Assembly: GCA_023653785.1 (NCBI GenBank)
Contig: JAMKCH010010191.1
Coordinates: forward strand, 1-64,000
Direction: 5' to 3'
Source: Ophioderma brevispina
Taxonomy: Eukaryota > Echinodermata > Ophiuroidea > Amphilepidida > Ophiodermatidae
DNA: 64,000 bases
Of the stretch, positions 1 through 12,084 are shown one piece after another. Positions within the stretch are counted from its first letter, which is position 1, and the number at the start of each line of letters is the position of its first letter. Made by a program: the position numbers and the translations under genes. Below the pieces are notes generated by a model that saw only the letters and a list, made by a program, of their open reading frames with translations, ran no database searches and was not told the origin of the DNA.

Positions 1-869
1 TTTATCCTCAGGTTTTCCAGCAACTCTTTAATACCTTTTTTTCTATTTCTTATTTTTATTGTCACCGTTAGTGATGACCCAACTTACTAAAATTTGGTAA
101 AAAGTATGGTTGTTTTTGCTCTTTGTGGTAAAAAGCCTTGATTGCTATTCACCATTTTTTTGGTGAATCAAATATAGTAAGAACATTTGGAGTCATCTGC
201 AAAATTTAATTCAACGTTCCACTTGGATTGTAATTCACGAATTTTGATTTTACATTCCTCTATGACAGAAAGTTTTTTATAAACTTAAAAGGTTTCTTAC
301 AATTTGACAATTTAGAGCCACTTGCAGAAGTTTATGCTTCCAGTTTAAAGGCCAATAAGATTTTGGAAGTTGTCTGAAGAACATTTTTTTTGTTCGCATT
401 CACTGAAACAATGGCGGGTTCTCCACTGAGGGTACCTTGGAATATTCTTTTCTGAGTACATGATTGCTGATGAAATTTAGAGAAGATATCAGAACATGAA
501 AACTCATCGATAGGATAAAATCACACATTGAATTAACACATCCTGACTTATTATTCTGCATATTGTTTGCAACAGTTATAGCCTTACTTGCTACCTTGTT
601 TTAATTAATTGGTCTGAAAAATGACTCTGACATTGCATTAATTCACAGAGTTCCAGAGTCTCATTGGACCCACCACTAGTGCCAAGTAAGACTATTTGTG
701 CATATGAGTGCGATGGCCTTGTTTACACTTAAGGACAGTGTCAACCTAAGTTTCCGAGTATCTATTTTGGTTTGTAACTTTGCAAATATTGATTATTGTA
801 ATGTAAAATTATACAATTTCTAGAAAGAAAATTTGACGATGAACTCGATATGGCAACAACGTAATGTAA
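1..869. other. AT-rich non-coding stretch, nothing recognised
   Basis: No open frame of note, tandem repeat or terminal repeat could be seen. The sequence is AT-rich with scattered short A and T runs, as in animal intronic or intergenic DNA. Confidence 0.5.
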
Positions 870-1290
870 ACTGGCCGTATTTTTGAGAAAATACTAAAAA
901 AACAGATTTTGCCCAATTTTCAGAAAGCATAACAAAAACATTTGAATTTCCATGATTTCTTATGGTATTTTTTAGAAACAGACCAATTTGCCTAGGGACG
1001 GTTTTTCATTTTAAAATAGAGCCTTACTTTTCGAAATATAAGGAAAAATGTCAAAAGTGTGATTTTTTACCTTTCTTTTCCAAATTGAGATATATTGGAG
1101 AATATCTTAGTTAGAAATCGACAAATGAAAAATTGAGAAAACCGTCCCTAGAAAAGACCGATTGCTAGCGTAGGAAAGTTCAACCTTACTTTTACTTTAG
1201 TATTTTTGGAGTTTATCTTTTCTGAAAATCATGCCAAATTTTGGCGAAAATTGAACATTGAGAAAATCCGTGTTTTTAGTAAACAAAGTT
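870..1290. repeat. Imperfect inverted-repeat (foldback) segment
   Basis: CTAGGGACGGTTTT at 992-1005 is repeated exactly in inverted orientation at 1138-1151 (AAAACCGTCCCTAG). Weaker inverted similarity extends outward: the 'attttgcccaattttcagaaa' side (about 905-925) pairs with 'tttctgaaaatcatgccaaa' (about 1218-1238). The two halves fold into an imperfect palindrome of roughly 400 bp. This resembles a decayed foldback or MITE-type element. No target-site duplication was found, so the true limits are unknown. Confidence 0.45.
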
Positions 1291-1529
1291 GACTTTTCAC
1301 GCCATTTCAAGCTGTCTCTTCTCAAATAACTTTAGCTTTGAACTTCAAAATTGAGTATGTGTGTAAGTGGGGGGAAAAAAAAATGAAAATACATCTTTAT
1401 GCACTAGTGAACAACAGTCCCTTTGTCTCCAAACTCCAAATAATAGCAATTGAAATTTTCCATCTGTTCTAAATTAGCTCTTTGTTTTACATTTTCAAAT
1501 ATTGTTTTTCGTTTTTTTCAAGATGCGTT

Positions 1530-2110
1530 CGCGCAAAGTACATAAAGCACGCGCGCGCCTTCATTACGCAGCAAAAATTCACCGCGCGACGCGATCTTTG
1601 CGCCTTCTCTGACGCGTGAAATGCTGCTAAATTCCCGCCGTAAGAACCATGTGGTGTTTGTGACGTGTAGATGGTCAATAGCTGTTTTAAATCGGCAAAC
1701 AATACAGCTCAGGATTGTCTGCAGGGGAAACATTGTTGGTAAATAGAACATCATGTTGATGTTTAAAATGGTGCAAAAATCTAAAAATCGTGTAAAAACA
1801 AAAGCAATAGGTTTTACACTGTCCTTAGGTGTTGGCATTAATGATTTGGTTTCTAAGGAAGTTACGCGCAAGCCGACTTTTATCAACTCGGAGATGAGTC
1901 AAGCTGCATTCGTTTGCGATTTTAGCGTGTCGCAAATTCATGAGCGATTTTTCCACTTCTGCAATTTTACGCGAATTTGTCAGCGTTTGGCAAATCGCGT
2001 AGAACTTTGATGTTGCTAGGACGAGTATAAGAACGCGCATGATTAATTACGGTACTCACCTTTCACGCACCCATTTTTGTTTGCTGCGGGACATGGAAAT
2101 TTCCCTCTAA
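1530..2110. other. CpG-retaining island in AT-rich DNA
   Basis: CpG dinucleotides, often as GCGC, CGCG or ACGCG, are dense here (for example 1525-1640 and 1863-2040) compared with flanking DNA. Overlapping short open frames exist on both strands (1753-2010 plus, 1825-2040 minus), but neither resembles a family I know and each could be chance. It could be a promoter-proximal unmethylated patch or an old CpG-rich repeat. The interval 2111-2950 after it shows nothing recognisable. Confidence 0.3.
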
Positions 2111-2952
2111 AAAATGTCCATTTTTCGACGATTTTCAGAAAACTAATCCGGTGACACCATGTTTTTATTTCGGTTATTTTCAAGTATGGCAACTTAGAAC
2201 CTAAAATGTGAAAATCAGGAAAACTTTGGCCCTTTGTTATCTTGTTGGAGCCTTTAGTATCGGTAAATCAACATTTTCCCATAGAGTTGCGTGGTAAATC
2301 TTGTAAAATTTTGAGCAAAATTACCTTTGAAAGTCTGTTTCTACAAAAAAGAATAGGGTAACCATATTTTTATTCAGATTGTTATGCAACAACATGACAT
2401 GTACTTAATTTCAAATTAAAGGAATTTGACGGCCCATTTAAATCCTGATGCCAACACTTAACAAGTACACAGCATTAATTATACCATTGTACCAACCCGA
2501 ATAAAACATGATGGAATTCTTTTAACATTTTACAAATTTCAAACATTCTTTAGATCTAGTTAATTGCAGGAGGATTGTATTATTTTCAGGTTTCTACATG
2601 CATGGATTTAATATTTTGCCACAGATTTACACACATTACTATGATGTTCAATTTGCCAAATCTATGAGGAAAAAAATTGGATGTAAATTATTACTTCTGG
2701 TCTTGAGAAGATGGCCTTCTAGGACAAACTTACATGCTTGTTGAAAGCTGACACAAGCTTTGGGGGCTTTTGGGCTCGGTAAGAACACATAGCAATTCTA
2801 TTTATTAATTAAAGATGCATTTTGTAATCCTAGCACTTAATTTTGTTAGCCTTCTGTTTATGGTATCAGAAAAGGTTATTTTTAAATGCAGTTTTAATTT
2901 GTTTTGTGTTTTCATCTTTTCCAGCATGCGTTTTCAGGTGCCCACATATATA

Positions 2953-4270
2953 CAGGGTGTCTTAGAAAGAATTACACCCTAAGTATAGGCGACCATAACT
3001 TCCAAAAAAAGAAAAAATAAGTATAATTGAGAAATTTAAAAGAATATTCAACCACAGATTATTTTTTAATATTTAATGTAATCATCAGCGATTCGGTCAT
3101 TAGTTTTGACGAACTAGTGATTACGTAAACGTGTCAATGAACACTTCCATCCAAGTTGGCTCACATTAATGCAGATTGGATGTTGACTACGATTGATTAC
3201 GTGTGTTATCTGTTCAAGCGGTCTTATTTTCATTCCCAAAAGACGGCCCTGGTTAATATTTTGCGAGTTCAATTGCAATTTTGTTTTTTTTATTATAGTA
3301 ATAAACAATACCGTACCTTGACAATTATAACAAAATCCAACAAGGAAAAACAAAACATGGTTAATAACAAGAATGATATCTTTATTAGAAAAACAACACC
3401 AATAAAACTGTAGAAAATGTTGAAATATGTTAGTTGATCTGCAGGGTTATAAAAATTGTATTCATTTATGAAAGACTTGAAGAGCTTGCTTTGGTCGACT
3501 GAGTTTTACATTTATTTTTACTTTGTTGGTATGCTGGATATACAAATTTTGAAAGCATTTTATCAAAAAGGGAACATCTTCACATCTGAATCAATTCTTC
3601 ACAAACAGGAAAAAAGGTGAACATTTGGTGTGGTTCGAACCGTTTTAGATTTTATAGGCACAACCTAGTTGATTATCGAACTTCTTCTACTTTGTGTTCA
3701 ATATTAATTTCCAAAGCATAACTTTTCTAGAAAGCTGCCCTGATAATATGCAATTTAAAATTCAAATGGAAAACTGGAATTTGCCTGGATAGGCGACAGC
3801 CATGGCTATTAAAAGTAATTTGTCAGAAGACCGAAGATATTGCTGACATTTCTTCAGTGTTTCTACAATTTTTTAAGTGAAAAGGAAACGATGTAAATTC
3901 TTTTGTAATGTATACACGTGTGCAATATTATGTTGAATCTCGTGCAAAATATAATTTATGATCTTATTTTGTTTTAAAAGAATAACATGAAAACAGATGA
4001 AGAAGTATTGCTGATTCTGTCTTATTCTCTAAGAAGTTTGACAAAAAAATCCAAAATTAAAAAAAAAACTTGGAAGAAGTGTCCATTGACATGGTTACAT
4101 TAATCGCTTTCTTCTTAAAAAATACTGAACTGAAACGAGTGATGTAGTACATTAAAATGTTATCAAAAAGAATTATGATTTAAGATTCTTTTTAAATTTT
4201 TCAAATGTGGACTTACTTTGAATTTCTGGTTCGCCTATACTTAGGGTGTAATTCTTTCTAAGACACACTG
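2953..4270. mobile_element. Non-autonomous TIR transposon, TA target site (Tc1/mariner-like)
   Basis: The left end, starting CAGGGTGTCTTAGAAAGAAT at 2953, and the right end at 4228-4270 are inverted copies about 42 bp long. They differ by one substitution (CAGGG versus CAGTG) and one indel near the inner edge. Each end is directly flanked by TA (2951-2952 and 4271-4272), the duplication typical of the Tc1/mariner group, although other superfamilies also use TA. Total length is 1318 bp. The interior has only short frames (3156-3413 plus, 3114-3353 minus, 4173-4502 minus), none with a transposase motif I recognise. I infer a non-autonomous or gutted copy. TIR similarity over 42 bp suggests fairly recent mobility. 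Confidence 0.85.
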
Positions 4271-4274
4271 TATA

Positions 4275-5816
4275 GGTCACTTCGTGTAAATTTGTAACAT
4301 ATAGCCTCCTCGGTAGAACACAAAAATGTATTTTGCAGCAAAAAATTACTTTATAACTACAAATATATGCAATTTGAAAAGTATTCTGCTCTCTTGAAGT
4401 GCAGTTTTGACCATCTACACAGCGACAGATGATCGTGTACATACTTAAAAACTCAGTAAAAAAAAAAAAAAACTTGATCAAAAACAGCTTTTTACAAAAC
4501 AAAAACTCTTAATACACATATTATACCAACGGTTCAGGGGACCAAAAATTACTATACAGAGACCACTAACAAAATACACATCGTCAATCGCGCGAAACAA
4601 GCCAAGTTAAAAGTAATATCGCTACAGACCAGTGCCACGTCCTTGGTGGACTAGCCCATATCAGAATGTATATGTACTGATCTACAATGTTGGCCATAGT
4701 GATGCCTAATACCTTGATTGCATTTCACATGAGTGATACATAGCAAATAGCATAACCTCTCAGTCATGAAACCCTCAATCACCAAGGACAAAGCCCAATT
4801 AGCTGTTCATCAACAACTATTAACATGAACTGACTTTGTAATATTCTGGGTATCATAACATACTCAATAATCAAAGGGTTCTATTTTGGGAAAAGTTAGG
4901 CCCTACTTGAGAATTCATTTGGCCCGTAGGAGGTACGTCATAGCTGAAAATAAAATGTTATACTTTCTTGCTTTGGCCAAAAATTGAATACACATGGATA
5001 AAGAAATATTACTCTATCGCCTGATTTACTCAAAGACCAGAAAATTTGATCATTAAGCTAGCATTACATACATTTACTCGCAAATTATAACCATGTGCAA
5101 ATGGTTAAACATATGTAGCCCTGTTCCTAACAGCCAAATTAATTGTTGCAAATAGTCCTGAGGAATATAATTCCCTAACGAAGAAAAAACTGCAAGGGTT
5201 AAAAATCATTCAAGGCAAATCAAATAATAATTAGTTGTTTTGCTTTCGTTTGCTTCAATGTGTGATCTTCAGGATTTTTCCTGATTCAGTATTTTTTATT
5301 ATAAAAATTTTCGGCAACATTTGTTTTCATTCTAAGCATTTTAGGTCAATTGTACGCAGTTTTTCTTGTTTATTTTTACCATTCAGGATTGTCCATTCAA
5401 AACTCAATCACACTCCTTCCTGTAAATTTGTTTTTGTGCTATTAACTTCTTTGAAATCCCATGATTTGGAATGTTCACTTGGTGTTCCACATCTGAGAAA
5501 AACCCTCTATTTTCCCACGTTATAATAACTTTTAATATATTGAAAGGATCCTCTATTCATAACCTCCCCCCTAAGGAATTTGAATCCGTATGTTTATTTT
5601 TTTTAAACAGAACAGAAAATTTGGTCTCATTTCATTGGGTAGTATTTAGATATCCCATAATTTCATCAATAGCAGTCAGATTTCCGTAAAATTTTTGAAC
5701 AAACATATAGTTAATACGGAATAGAATTCTATAGGTTAGACACAAGGAATTCCAAAAAAAATAGTTTGACCACATTTTCAAAGTTTTTTTATTTAACCTT
5801 CTTTGGAATTCAGGAA
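4275..5816. other. AT-rich non-coding stretch, nothing recognised
   Basis: There are only short open frames without family resemblance. A 10-bp inverted pair (GTCCTTGGTG at about 4640 and its complement near 4781) was noted but is too short to call an element. A pyrimidine-rich run ending in CAG at about 5834 lies just before the repeat at 5832 and looks like a 3' splice site. Confidence 0.4.
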
Positions 5817-5831
5817 ATTTTTTTCTTCGGC

Positions 5832-6612
5832 CAGCAGAAGAATTATCCGGATTGACCAAACCCCATGCGTTGTACTCAGTTCTTTATTTGTGTGTGAACA
5901 GCCCATACATTGTTCTACACTTCTTACACTTCTCATCTGTTACTGATCGCCTGTTTGACTTCAAGAGTCTCATATTTCCATGCATGGCCATAAATACCCA
6001 CTTGCAACCCTAGTGATAGTGCATTCCCTGCTTGCACACACTAAATGAGACCTAGTCCTAAACCTCACGGTAGCTATGTAACAGTTTTTTCTGAATGGTT
6101 GGGTCAGATTGCAAAATTTTGCTTGACAATTAACCTGTAGAATGACTTCTATATCCATTTATATCCAAAATAATACTTCCAATGTTATAATATCCAATTG
6201 TGGTACAGAATTACATTGTTTGTATGTATAATTAAACGGATAGCATGGAACTATTTCATCAGCAGAGAATATTTCAGTGTGGTAAAAGGCACAATTTTGT
6301 GCAGCAATGTATGACCAGGATTACTTACACAATAGGGTTTGGCCTTTGCACTAGATAAGAAGTTCCTTTAAAAGGGAGTGTATGGTAAATGAGCTGGGTC
6401 CATGAATGTGATGTATATTTCAAAATAATACCGATGTATCAGAAAAAGAAAACAACATGAAATGAATGTCTTTTGTTTCACAATAAAGGTTTGATCATAT
6501 GATTGATGCCTGCATAGTATCATTACAATATAGTGATTACAAAAACTCAATTTGTTTTTTATTTCACAAATTGTGCACTAAAATGCAGAAGAGTGTCTTT
6601 TTAAGGACTCGT
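5832..6612 (+). repeat. Copy A of a dispersed ~0.8-kb sequence (partner at 55.1 kb)
   Basis: This segment matches 55115-55945 in the same orientation across its whole length. Shared blocks include 'cagaagaatt', 'caagagtctcat', 'gattgcaaaattttgcttga', 'caaaataataccg', 'gaatgtcttttgtttcac', 'attgatgcctg' and 'acaaattgtgcactaaaat', with many small indels between them. In this copy the open frame is broken early by stops. The homology begins right after a pyrimidine tract ending in CCAG, which resembles a 3' splice acceptor, so this could be the last exon plus 3' UTR of a decayed gene copy. It could equally be an ordinary dispersed repeat. Confidence 0.75.
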
Positions 6613-7299
6613 CTGTTGACTTAGAACCCATTCCAAGGATTTTTAAGCTTTTTAACCACTCATCTATGGGTTATTTTCCTCTCCGTATTGGAATTCCAGG
6701 AAATTGTTGGAGGACTAGAGGAAATCTTATTTTGTTGACATCTGGAATCCTATTCCTCAACCCTGTTACACACAACAGTTTCCAGGATTTCCATAATATC
6801 CATGTATTGCTGTGAGGATTTCCAAATTTTCAGCGCCATCAACTTTTCAATCCGATATGGGGGGGGGCATAATTTATCTGGAATAGCCCATTATGGTTTG
6901 CAAAAAATGAAAATTTTTTCATGTTACACCCTATATAATTTTTAACCCACCCTTTATAATTACGCTTATTTTATTAGAATTGAAATATGGAAATATAAGC
7001 TTTCCCGCAATATTAATTTTGTGGGTCTCAAGTGTACACATTAAAAGTTAATTTGTTTTAGTTTTTGCCTATTTTGACAAGATTGTCAACTTTTTGGTGA
7101 TTGTGGTGAACTGAAACACAAAAAAGAGGACCAGTTCTGACTTGAGACCAAATAAGTTACTTAATATTTCATTAAACAGTCCAATAAGTATATAGCACAT
7201 TACCTCCATCAGGTTCTATCACTGTGCCACATTGGAAGTTATGGCAGGTATTGTGGACCTGTATTTTTACACAGTCTGCGCAAATATGTGCGTGGAGCA
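6613..7299. other. Non-coding stretch, nothing recognised
   Basis: AT-rich with one G8 run near 6860. No terminal repeats, tandem units or credible coding frame were seen. Confidence 0.4.
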
Positions 7300-7460
7300 G
7301 CTATTCGAGATACAAGAAGTGCGCCGCGCCCCCCAAATTTGGAAATTAAAGCAATCTGCGCTAGGGAGAAAAACAAGCGTCCTTCTCCCGAAAATTAAGA
7401 AGTGCGCTGCGCACACTTTGTGAATAATGGCCTTGCGCGTAGTCGCATGACAGGGGCCAT
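7300..7460. repeat. CpG-rich segment with AGTGCGC...GCGCAC motif
   Basis: Contains 'aagtgcgctgcgcacactttg' at about 7400-7420 and 'gtgcgccgcgcc' at about 7319-7330. The palindromic core GTGCGC.GCGCAC recurs at about 8262, 9004, 9312 and 12150-12205, so this looks like a dispersed CpG-rich repeat family. Two opposite open frames (7232-7423 plus, 7267-7464 minus) follow from the lack of AT and are not otherwise gene-like. Confidence 0.45.
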
Positions 7461-8211
7461 TCATTCACTGATCTGTGTCCTGTGAACATGCGCACGATGT
7501 TATATTGCTTAAAACTACGCATGTATAAATTTCCCTCCCTCGACCGGGAAAATGAATCGCTGGAAAGGAAATTTTTAGCAAGGGCGATGATAATAGGGCC
7601 TACACTACAGAGAGGGTATTTCGTATCGGCCAAATTTTATACTTTGGTTCTCATATGAAGCATCTATGGAGTGCTTAGGAGTGTTAATAAAACATGTTAA
7701 ACGTATAAATTGTTTCGAATGTCATAATTAAAAAAAAAAAATAATGATAAGTTCATAGTACCAAAGGAAAGCAAAACAAATTTGGATTTTGTCTGCGGGT
7801 GTAAATTAGCCTTTAGAGAAGCATGCTAGGATTTCTTGAAAGTCCAAAAATTATATTTTTATTAAGGCAGCGCGACGTGAGTTAAGTACATTGGTCTCCA
7901 TTCTGGATTCGAGAAAAGACGGTTTCATTTTTCCCTCTGGAAATGCCCCTCTGTGTCTTGAATACATAGTATATCAGCTTATTAGAGAAAGGAAATGTTT
8001 TTTTTTTCCGGTTATTTATGATTGATTCTATGCATTCTTAAAAAATTGAATAAAACCTTGTTGTATCATCTGCATGTGTTTTTACCATTTCAAGTTCAAA
8101 CCGGCCCTTATTGATCATTAGTGCTGCTTGCGTTTGTGTTTACTTTACGTTACATATGTGTATTATTTAATCGTGTGTACAATGCAAGCATTGCGTCAAA
8201 AAATGTTCAAA

Positions 8212-8341
8212 AAGTATTTTTTCATTAAGCGTACTTTAAAGAAATCATTAAAGTGCGCTGCGCATTTATGAAATTTGTAAAAGTGTGCGATTAGTCGTCG
8301 GTATCAGGCGTTTAATACTGAAATGTTTATAAAATAGAAAG
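8212..8341 (+). repeat. Diverged copy of the 8.97-kb tandem repeat unit
   Basis: The run 'tttttcattaagcg', 'aagaaatca', 'gtgcgctgcgca', 'aaagtgtgcgattagtc', 'aaatgtttataaaatagaaa' reappears in the same order at 8968-9092. This is therefore a separate, truncated copy of the unit tandemly repeated at 8965-9605. The surrounding 7461-8211 and 8342-8964 intervals show nothing else. Confidence 0.65.
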
Positions 8342-8964
8342 ATGTCTTAATAGCTGTAAAATACGATGAAAATGTATTAACTTTGCTTGTACGCTGGCTT
8401 GTATAGTACCATCTCTTTCAACCTCCATGCGTTGTAGGCCTATTTATTTTATTCTTCCTTTTTTTAAAGACTTGTTATTTACGGAACCCATCAAAGCCGC
8501 AATAAATATAAGCATCTTCTTTTAAAATAACCGTAAAAAGACTCCTAACATACCTCTCTAAACAACCATATTTATGATGTGATTGTTTATCTTTAGTTGT
8601 TTCAATTGAAACATAGTGTGGCCTGTATTTTTTTTTAAAAAAAGAGATCAATATAATTCTTGAAATTAGGCGAAAATGAAATTCAATACTCGGTATCAAC
8701 AATGTCACAGGCATGCATGTCAAAGTAACCAATTTGAAGAGTAATTCGTTTAGTACATCGCGTAAGTAATCTGTAAAAATGCTTTCTTATAAAAAACAAA
8801 CAAACAAAAAAGGTGTAATTGAGTTCAGTGACAACAGCAATAGTGGGTGATTGAAACAAGACAAATCCAAAGCTAGAAAACAATGCAGTCACGATGATAT
8901 TTCTGCTCGTGCTGTTTAAATTTCCTTAGAGTTCTTCAAAGCTATTTTTGGACGGGGTCAAAGA

Positions 8965-9605
8965 GTGATTTTTCATTAAGCGTTACTTTCAAGAAATCAC
9001 TATTGTGCGCTGCGCACTTTAGAATTTTATTAAAAGTGTGAGCGATTAGTCTCAGTGCAGTCGTTTAAAGAAATGTTATAAAAATAGAAAAAAATTGAAA
9101 AAAACAGGCCGAGATATTTTTGTGCAGGGGTAATTTGTTACGCAAACGAATTGATTCAGGTAGGGTCTTCTATTAGGGCTAAACAATTTAAACAAAATAA
9201 AGCAATTTTTTATTTTTTTTATTTTTTTTATTTTTTTTATTTTTTTTATTTTTTGCAAATTAACATGTCATGGTCACTTTGCGATTTCTGAATACTTTCT
9301 ATGAACACTTTGCCGCACTTTAGATTTTGTAAAGTGTGCGCGATGAGTCTCAGTGCCAGTCGGTTTTTAACGAAATGTTATAAAAATAGGAAAAATCTGA
9401 AAAACATGCGAGATTCTTTGTGCCAGGTGTAATTTGTTACGCAAATAATGATTGTCAGTAGGTCTATTAGGCGTATCTTATCACATTAACAAAAATAAAG
9501 CACTGGTTTGTCTTAGAGTTTATACTCATTTTTAACTTTGATGTGACAAATTGAACATCATGGTCACTTTGCGATTTCTGAATACTTTCTAGAACACTTT
9601 GCCTC
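8965..9605 (+). repeat. Two tandem copies of a ~300-bp unit
   Basis: Unit 1 (about 9003-9306) and unit 2 (about 9310-9605) share, in order, the GCGCACTTTAGA start, 'gattagtctcagtgc' or 'gatgagtctcagtgcc', 'aaatgttataaaaatag', 'gtaatttgttacgcaaa', 'aataaagca', and the end block 'catggtcactttgcgatttc', 'tgaatactttct', 'gaacactttgcc'. A fragment of only the end block lies at 10506-10575. The many single-base differences are compatible with an old duplication. Confidence 0.8.
9205..9254. repeat. T8A microsatellite (9-bp period)
   Basis: Five to six repeats of TTTTTTTTA with a 9-bp period. On the reverse strand they encode a spurious Lys-Lys-Ile repeat. The array sits inside unit 1 of the 300-bp tandem pair and is absent from unit 2, so it expanded after the duplication or was lost from unit 2. 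Confidence 0.9.
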
Positions 9606-9613
9606 TTTTGCGT

Positions 9614-9643
9614 AGTGAACCGATTTTGTCAATTCGGTTCACT
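9614..9643. repeat. Perfect 10-bp stem hairpin
   Basis: AGTGAACCGA at 9614-9623 pairs perfectly with TCGGTTCACT at 9634-9643 across a 10-nt loop. It lies directly after the last tandem unit. I see no U tract that would suggest a terminator, and function is unknown. Confidence 0.7.
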
Positions 9644-9954
9644 ATATATGACATATCGGGGACGCTTATATCACACGAAAGTACGTTTTCAAGCGCCGAC
9701 TTTAACAGATTTTTTACCTATGAAGGCTTTTATAATCAGATTTTCGTACCAGTTAACGGTGCAACGAGAGATTTTGAGGAATCCATAGTGTCATATATTT
9801 TTTATATAAAATTAGGACTTTTACCTTTTATTAGGTACAGAAATGTTTTAAAATGAAAAACAAACGGTAGTTGTCAGTTGGCTTACATTTCAAATAATAC
9901 ATAGGCTGAATTGATTCGTATTCCTCTAATACAAAAAAATGTTCACCAATTTAT

Positions 9955-10088
9955 TGTACCGAAGCAAATTTTTCAGTTAATCCTTTCAGAGGGGATATGA
10001 CTAGTGATGGAAACGCTTTTGATCAGTGGAAAATCAGACTTTCATTTGTATTTTCGGGAAACCTTCATATGTGTGAATCTCTCGTTGC
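9955..10088 (+). repeat. Dispersed repeat copy (partner at 61.9 kb)
   Basis: Shares with 61877-62007 the blocks 'tgtacc', 'ttctcag' or 'tttcag', 'ttatcctttcaga.ggggatat', 'atcag', and the end block 'atgtg...aatctctcgttgc' versus 'atgtgacacatctctcgttgc'. The partner lies inside the proposed 2.3-kb element at 61156-63468, so this is probably a fragment of the same family. Confidence 0.55.
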
Positions 10089-10505
10089 GTTGTGCTTTTA
10101 AGACCGTAACTCCTGGATTCAGAAAAGGTTATACCATAAATCAAAATATATCGAAATACAATCTGAAAGCAAAATTTACTCCAGTTGAGACATTTATTAT
10201 TGATTTACCATTTACACTAAGAGACCCCTGATGTACGAAACAAAAACATTCGTTTAATTAACGAACCAGTGACAACTATAACAAGAAAAATTACGATTTG
10301 CTTTGCAACAGTAAGTCCAGCATTCCTTTCAGGATGATAAAGAATTATTTTTAAGATGGACGTTTTGTACTACCGTAATGATGTTGGGGAGACCCATCAT
10401 ACTCATTTTTAAAACTCACCTCCTCATTTCGCCGTTCATTACGCTGTAACAACAAAATAATGGAATCCGGGGTTATAGAGTATATAATTCTTTCATCCTC
10501 TTTAT

Positions 10506-10575
10506 GTGACCAAATTTGACATTCCATTGGTCACTTTGCAATTTCTTGAATACTTTTTCATGGAAACTTTGCCAT
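10506..10575 (+). repeat. Fragment of the 300-bp unit end block
   Basis: The sequence runs 'ccattggtcactttgcaatttc', 'ttgaatactttttcatggaaactttgcc'. It is a diverged third copy of the block that ends both tandem units at 8965-9605. Confidence 0.65.
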
Positions 10576-12080
10576 TTTGCATTCTCTCCATTGAGACTTT
10601 AATGTTAGGGTATAGATTCACGGTAAATATTTTAATTTTCAAATAATTACACTGTGGCTATTATTATTTTACAAACCTTGTACATGAACTATGATAATTT
10701 GAAACCAGATTTACCCTAGATGCTTTATTTCTTCAATTTATTTCGACTCCGCCGATCCGTATTCGGATCAGGGTTCCGTGTAAAAAAAATTTTACCTGTT
10801 ACAAACCAAGGAAAAAAAAGTTACACGATAAACAATGCCACCTCGCTACCAAATTATGGCAATAAAAATGACAATTTGTGTTAAGTAGCTTAAGCGTAAG
10901 TATATGTAGGATTGGACCTTTTAGACCACTTTTTTACACTTTTTTTTATTCCACGTCATGTATATTTTATGGAAAAAGAGCCGTGTTTAATTTGGTCCCT
11001 TTTTCTGTATGTTTAAAAATATGTTTATTTGCCCTTAATGTAATGGTGTTCATTCGAATTTAATTTATGCTTGATTGTCACTGTCTAATGCTTTGCATGT
11101 GTGCAAAATCTTCGATGCAAAAAATCCTTCGGGAAAGTTGGTTTCTGTAGGGGCTCCATGGACCTCCTTGTCACCCACGGGGGAGTAGTAAGACCTTAAT
11201 TTGTCCATTTAAGTGTAAAGAGAAACAAGGACATTTCAAGTAAAGTGTAACCCAATTTTAACCATTTTTGTTGGTGAAAATCTATATGCACGCCAATGTA
11301 TAAACCACAACTGAAGTGAATTAAACACCTTAGCTGTAATTCATTGTATATAATGTAGGCCTACCAAAATAGAATCGAACCAGTTGACTAAAAAAAAATT
11401 AAAAAAAAAATGAAATGAGAATAAGACACTAAATTACTGCTGTTTGTGTTTCTTGTGGTTTACAAATCTGTTTTGTAGTTAAAACTTTTTACTGCTTTGG
11501 TCTGGTTTACTTAAAAGTATCAAGAATTACAACATCCAACAATCAATTAAATACAGCAACAAGTTGAAATGCGTATTTGTTACGATTGTGGCCACAATTT
11601 ACCGTAACTTAAATAGACGATGTATAAAATGTCTTTTAACAGTCGCAGAGAAGATGTTTTTAAACTTGCCACAAATGGTTAAATCGTCACAAAATAACCA
11701 GAGAAATGAATAAGTTATTGGGGAACCATTTCAAGGACCTCAATATGTACAAAAAAAAAACATGAGTATACACGATTATTGAGTCACATGGAGAACCACA
11801 ATGTATTTAAGTGTAACTTGCAGCTGCTGATAGGCTGGATAGGACTTTTTTCTTTTTAGATTTTAAATATTCATTATATTCAGTTTCACCCATTCACCTT
11901 CAGTTACTACAGGATATTGTAATATACCCAAAACAAAATTGAGCAGTTTGGATGCGTGCATAACCAACTAATATATATATTTTAGGTTTAGTTCACACCT
12001 CTTGCCATTAATTGATATACAAATTAGAATTGGCGCAGTATCGATCGCTACATCCGGCTGCTTAGCATTTTTTGATAGTC
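10576..12080. other. AT-rich non-coding stretch
   Basis: No gene or long repeat was found. A short palindrome, GATCCG-TATT-CGGATC, lies at 10754-10769. Poly-A rich patches occur near 11390-11412 and 11750-11761. Confidence 0.4.
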
Positions 12081-12084
12081 CGAG

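Larger units (their letters stand above)
9599..10231 (+). other. Two short open frames, unrecognised, in repeat-related DNA
   Basis: Two open frames (9599-9856, 85 codons, and 10004-10231, 75 codons) lie close together on the plus strand. Neither matches a family I can name. The first begins inside the tandem-repeat end block, so its ATG is not a convincing start. Part of the interval (9955-10088) also occurs at 61877-62007 inside a transposon-like element. I would treat both frames as remnants of a repeat unless a protein search shows otherwise. Confidence 0.25.

Noticed and set aside
3630..3650. GGTTCGAA word as a possible tRNA or SINE B box (also near 13684 and 58561)
   Set aside because: No A box at the right distance, no cloverleaf and no tRNA-like 5' half; the 13684 case is inside the LINE frame.
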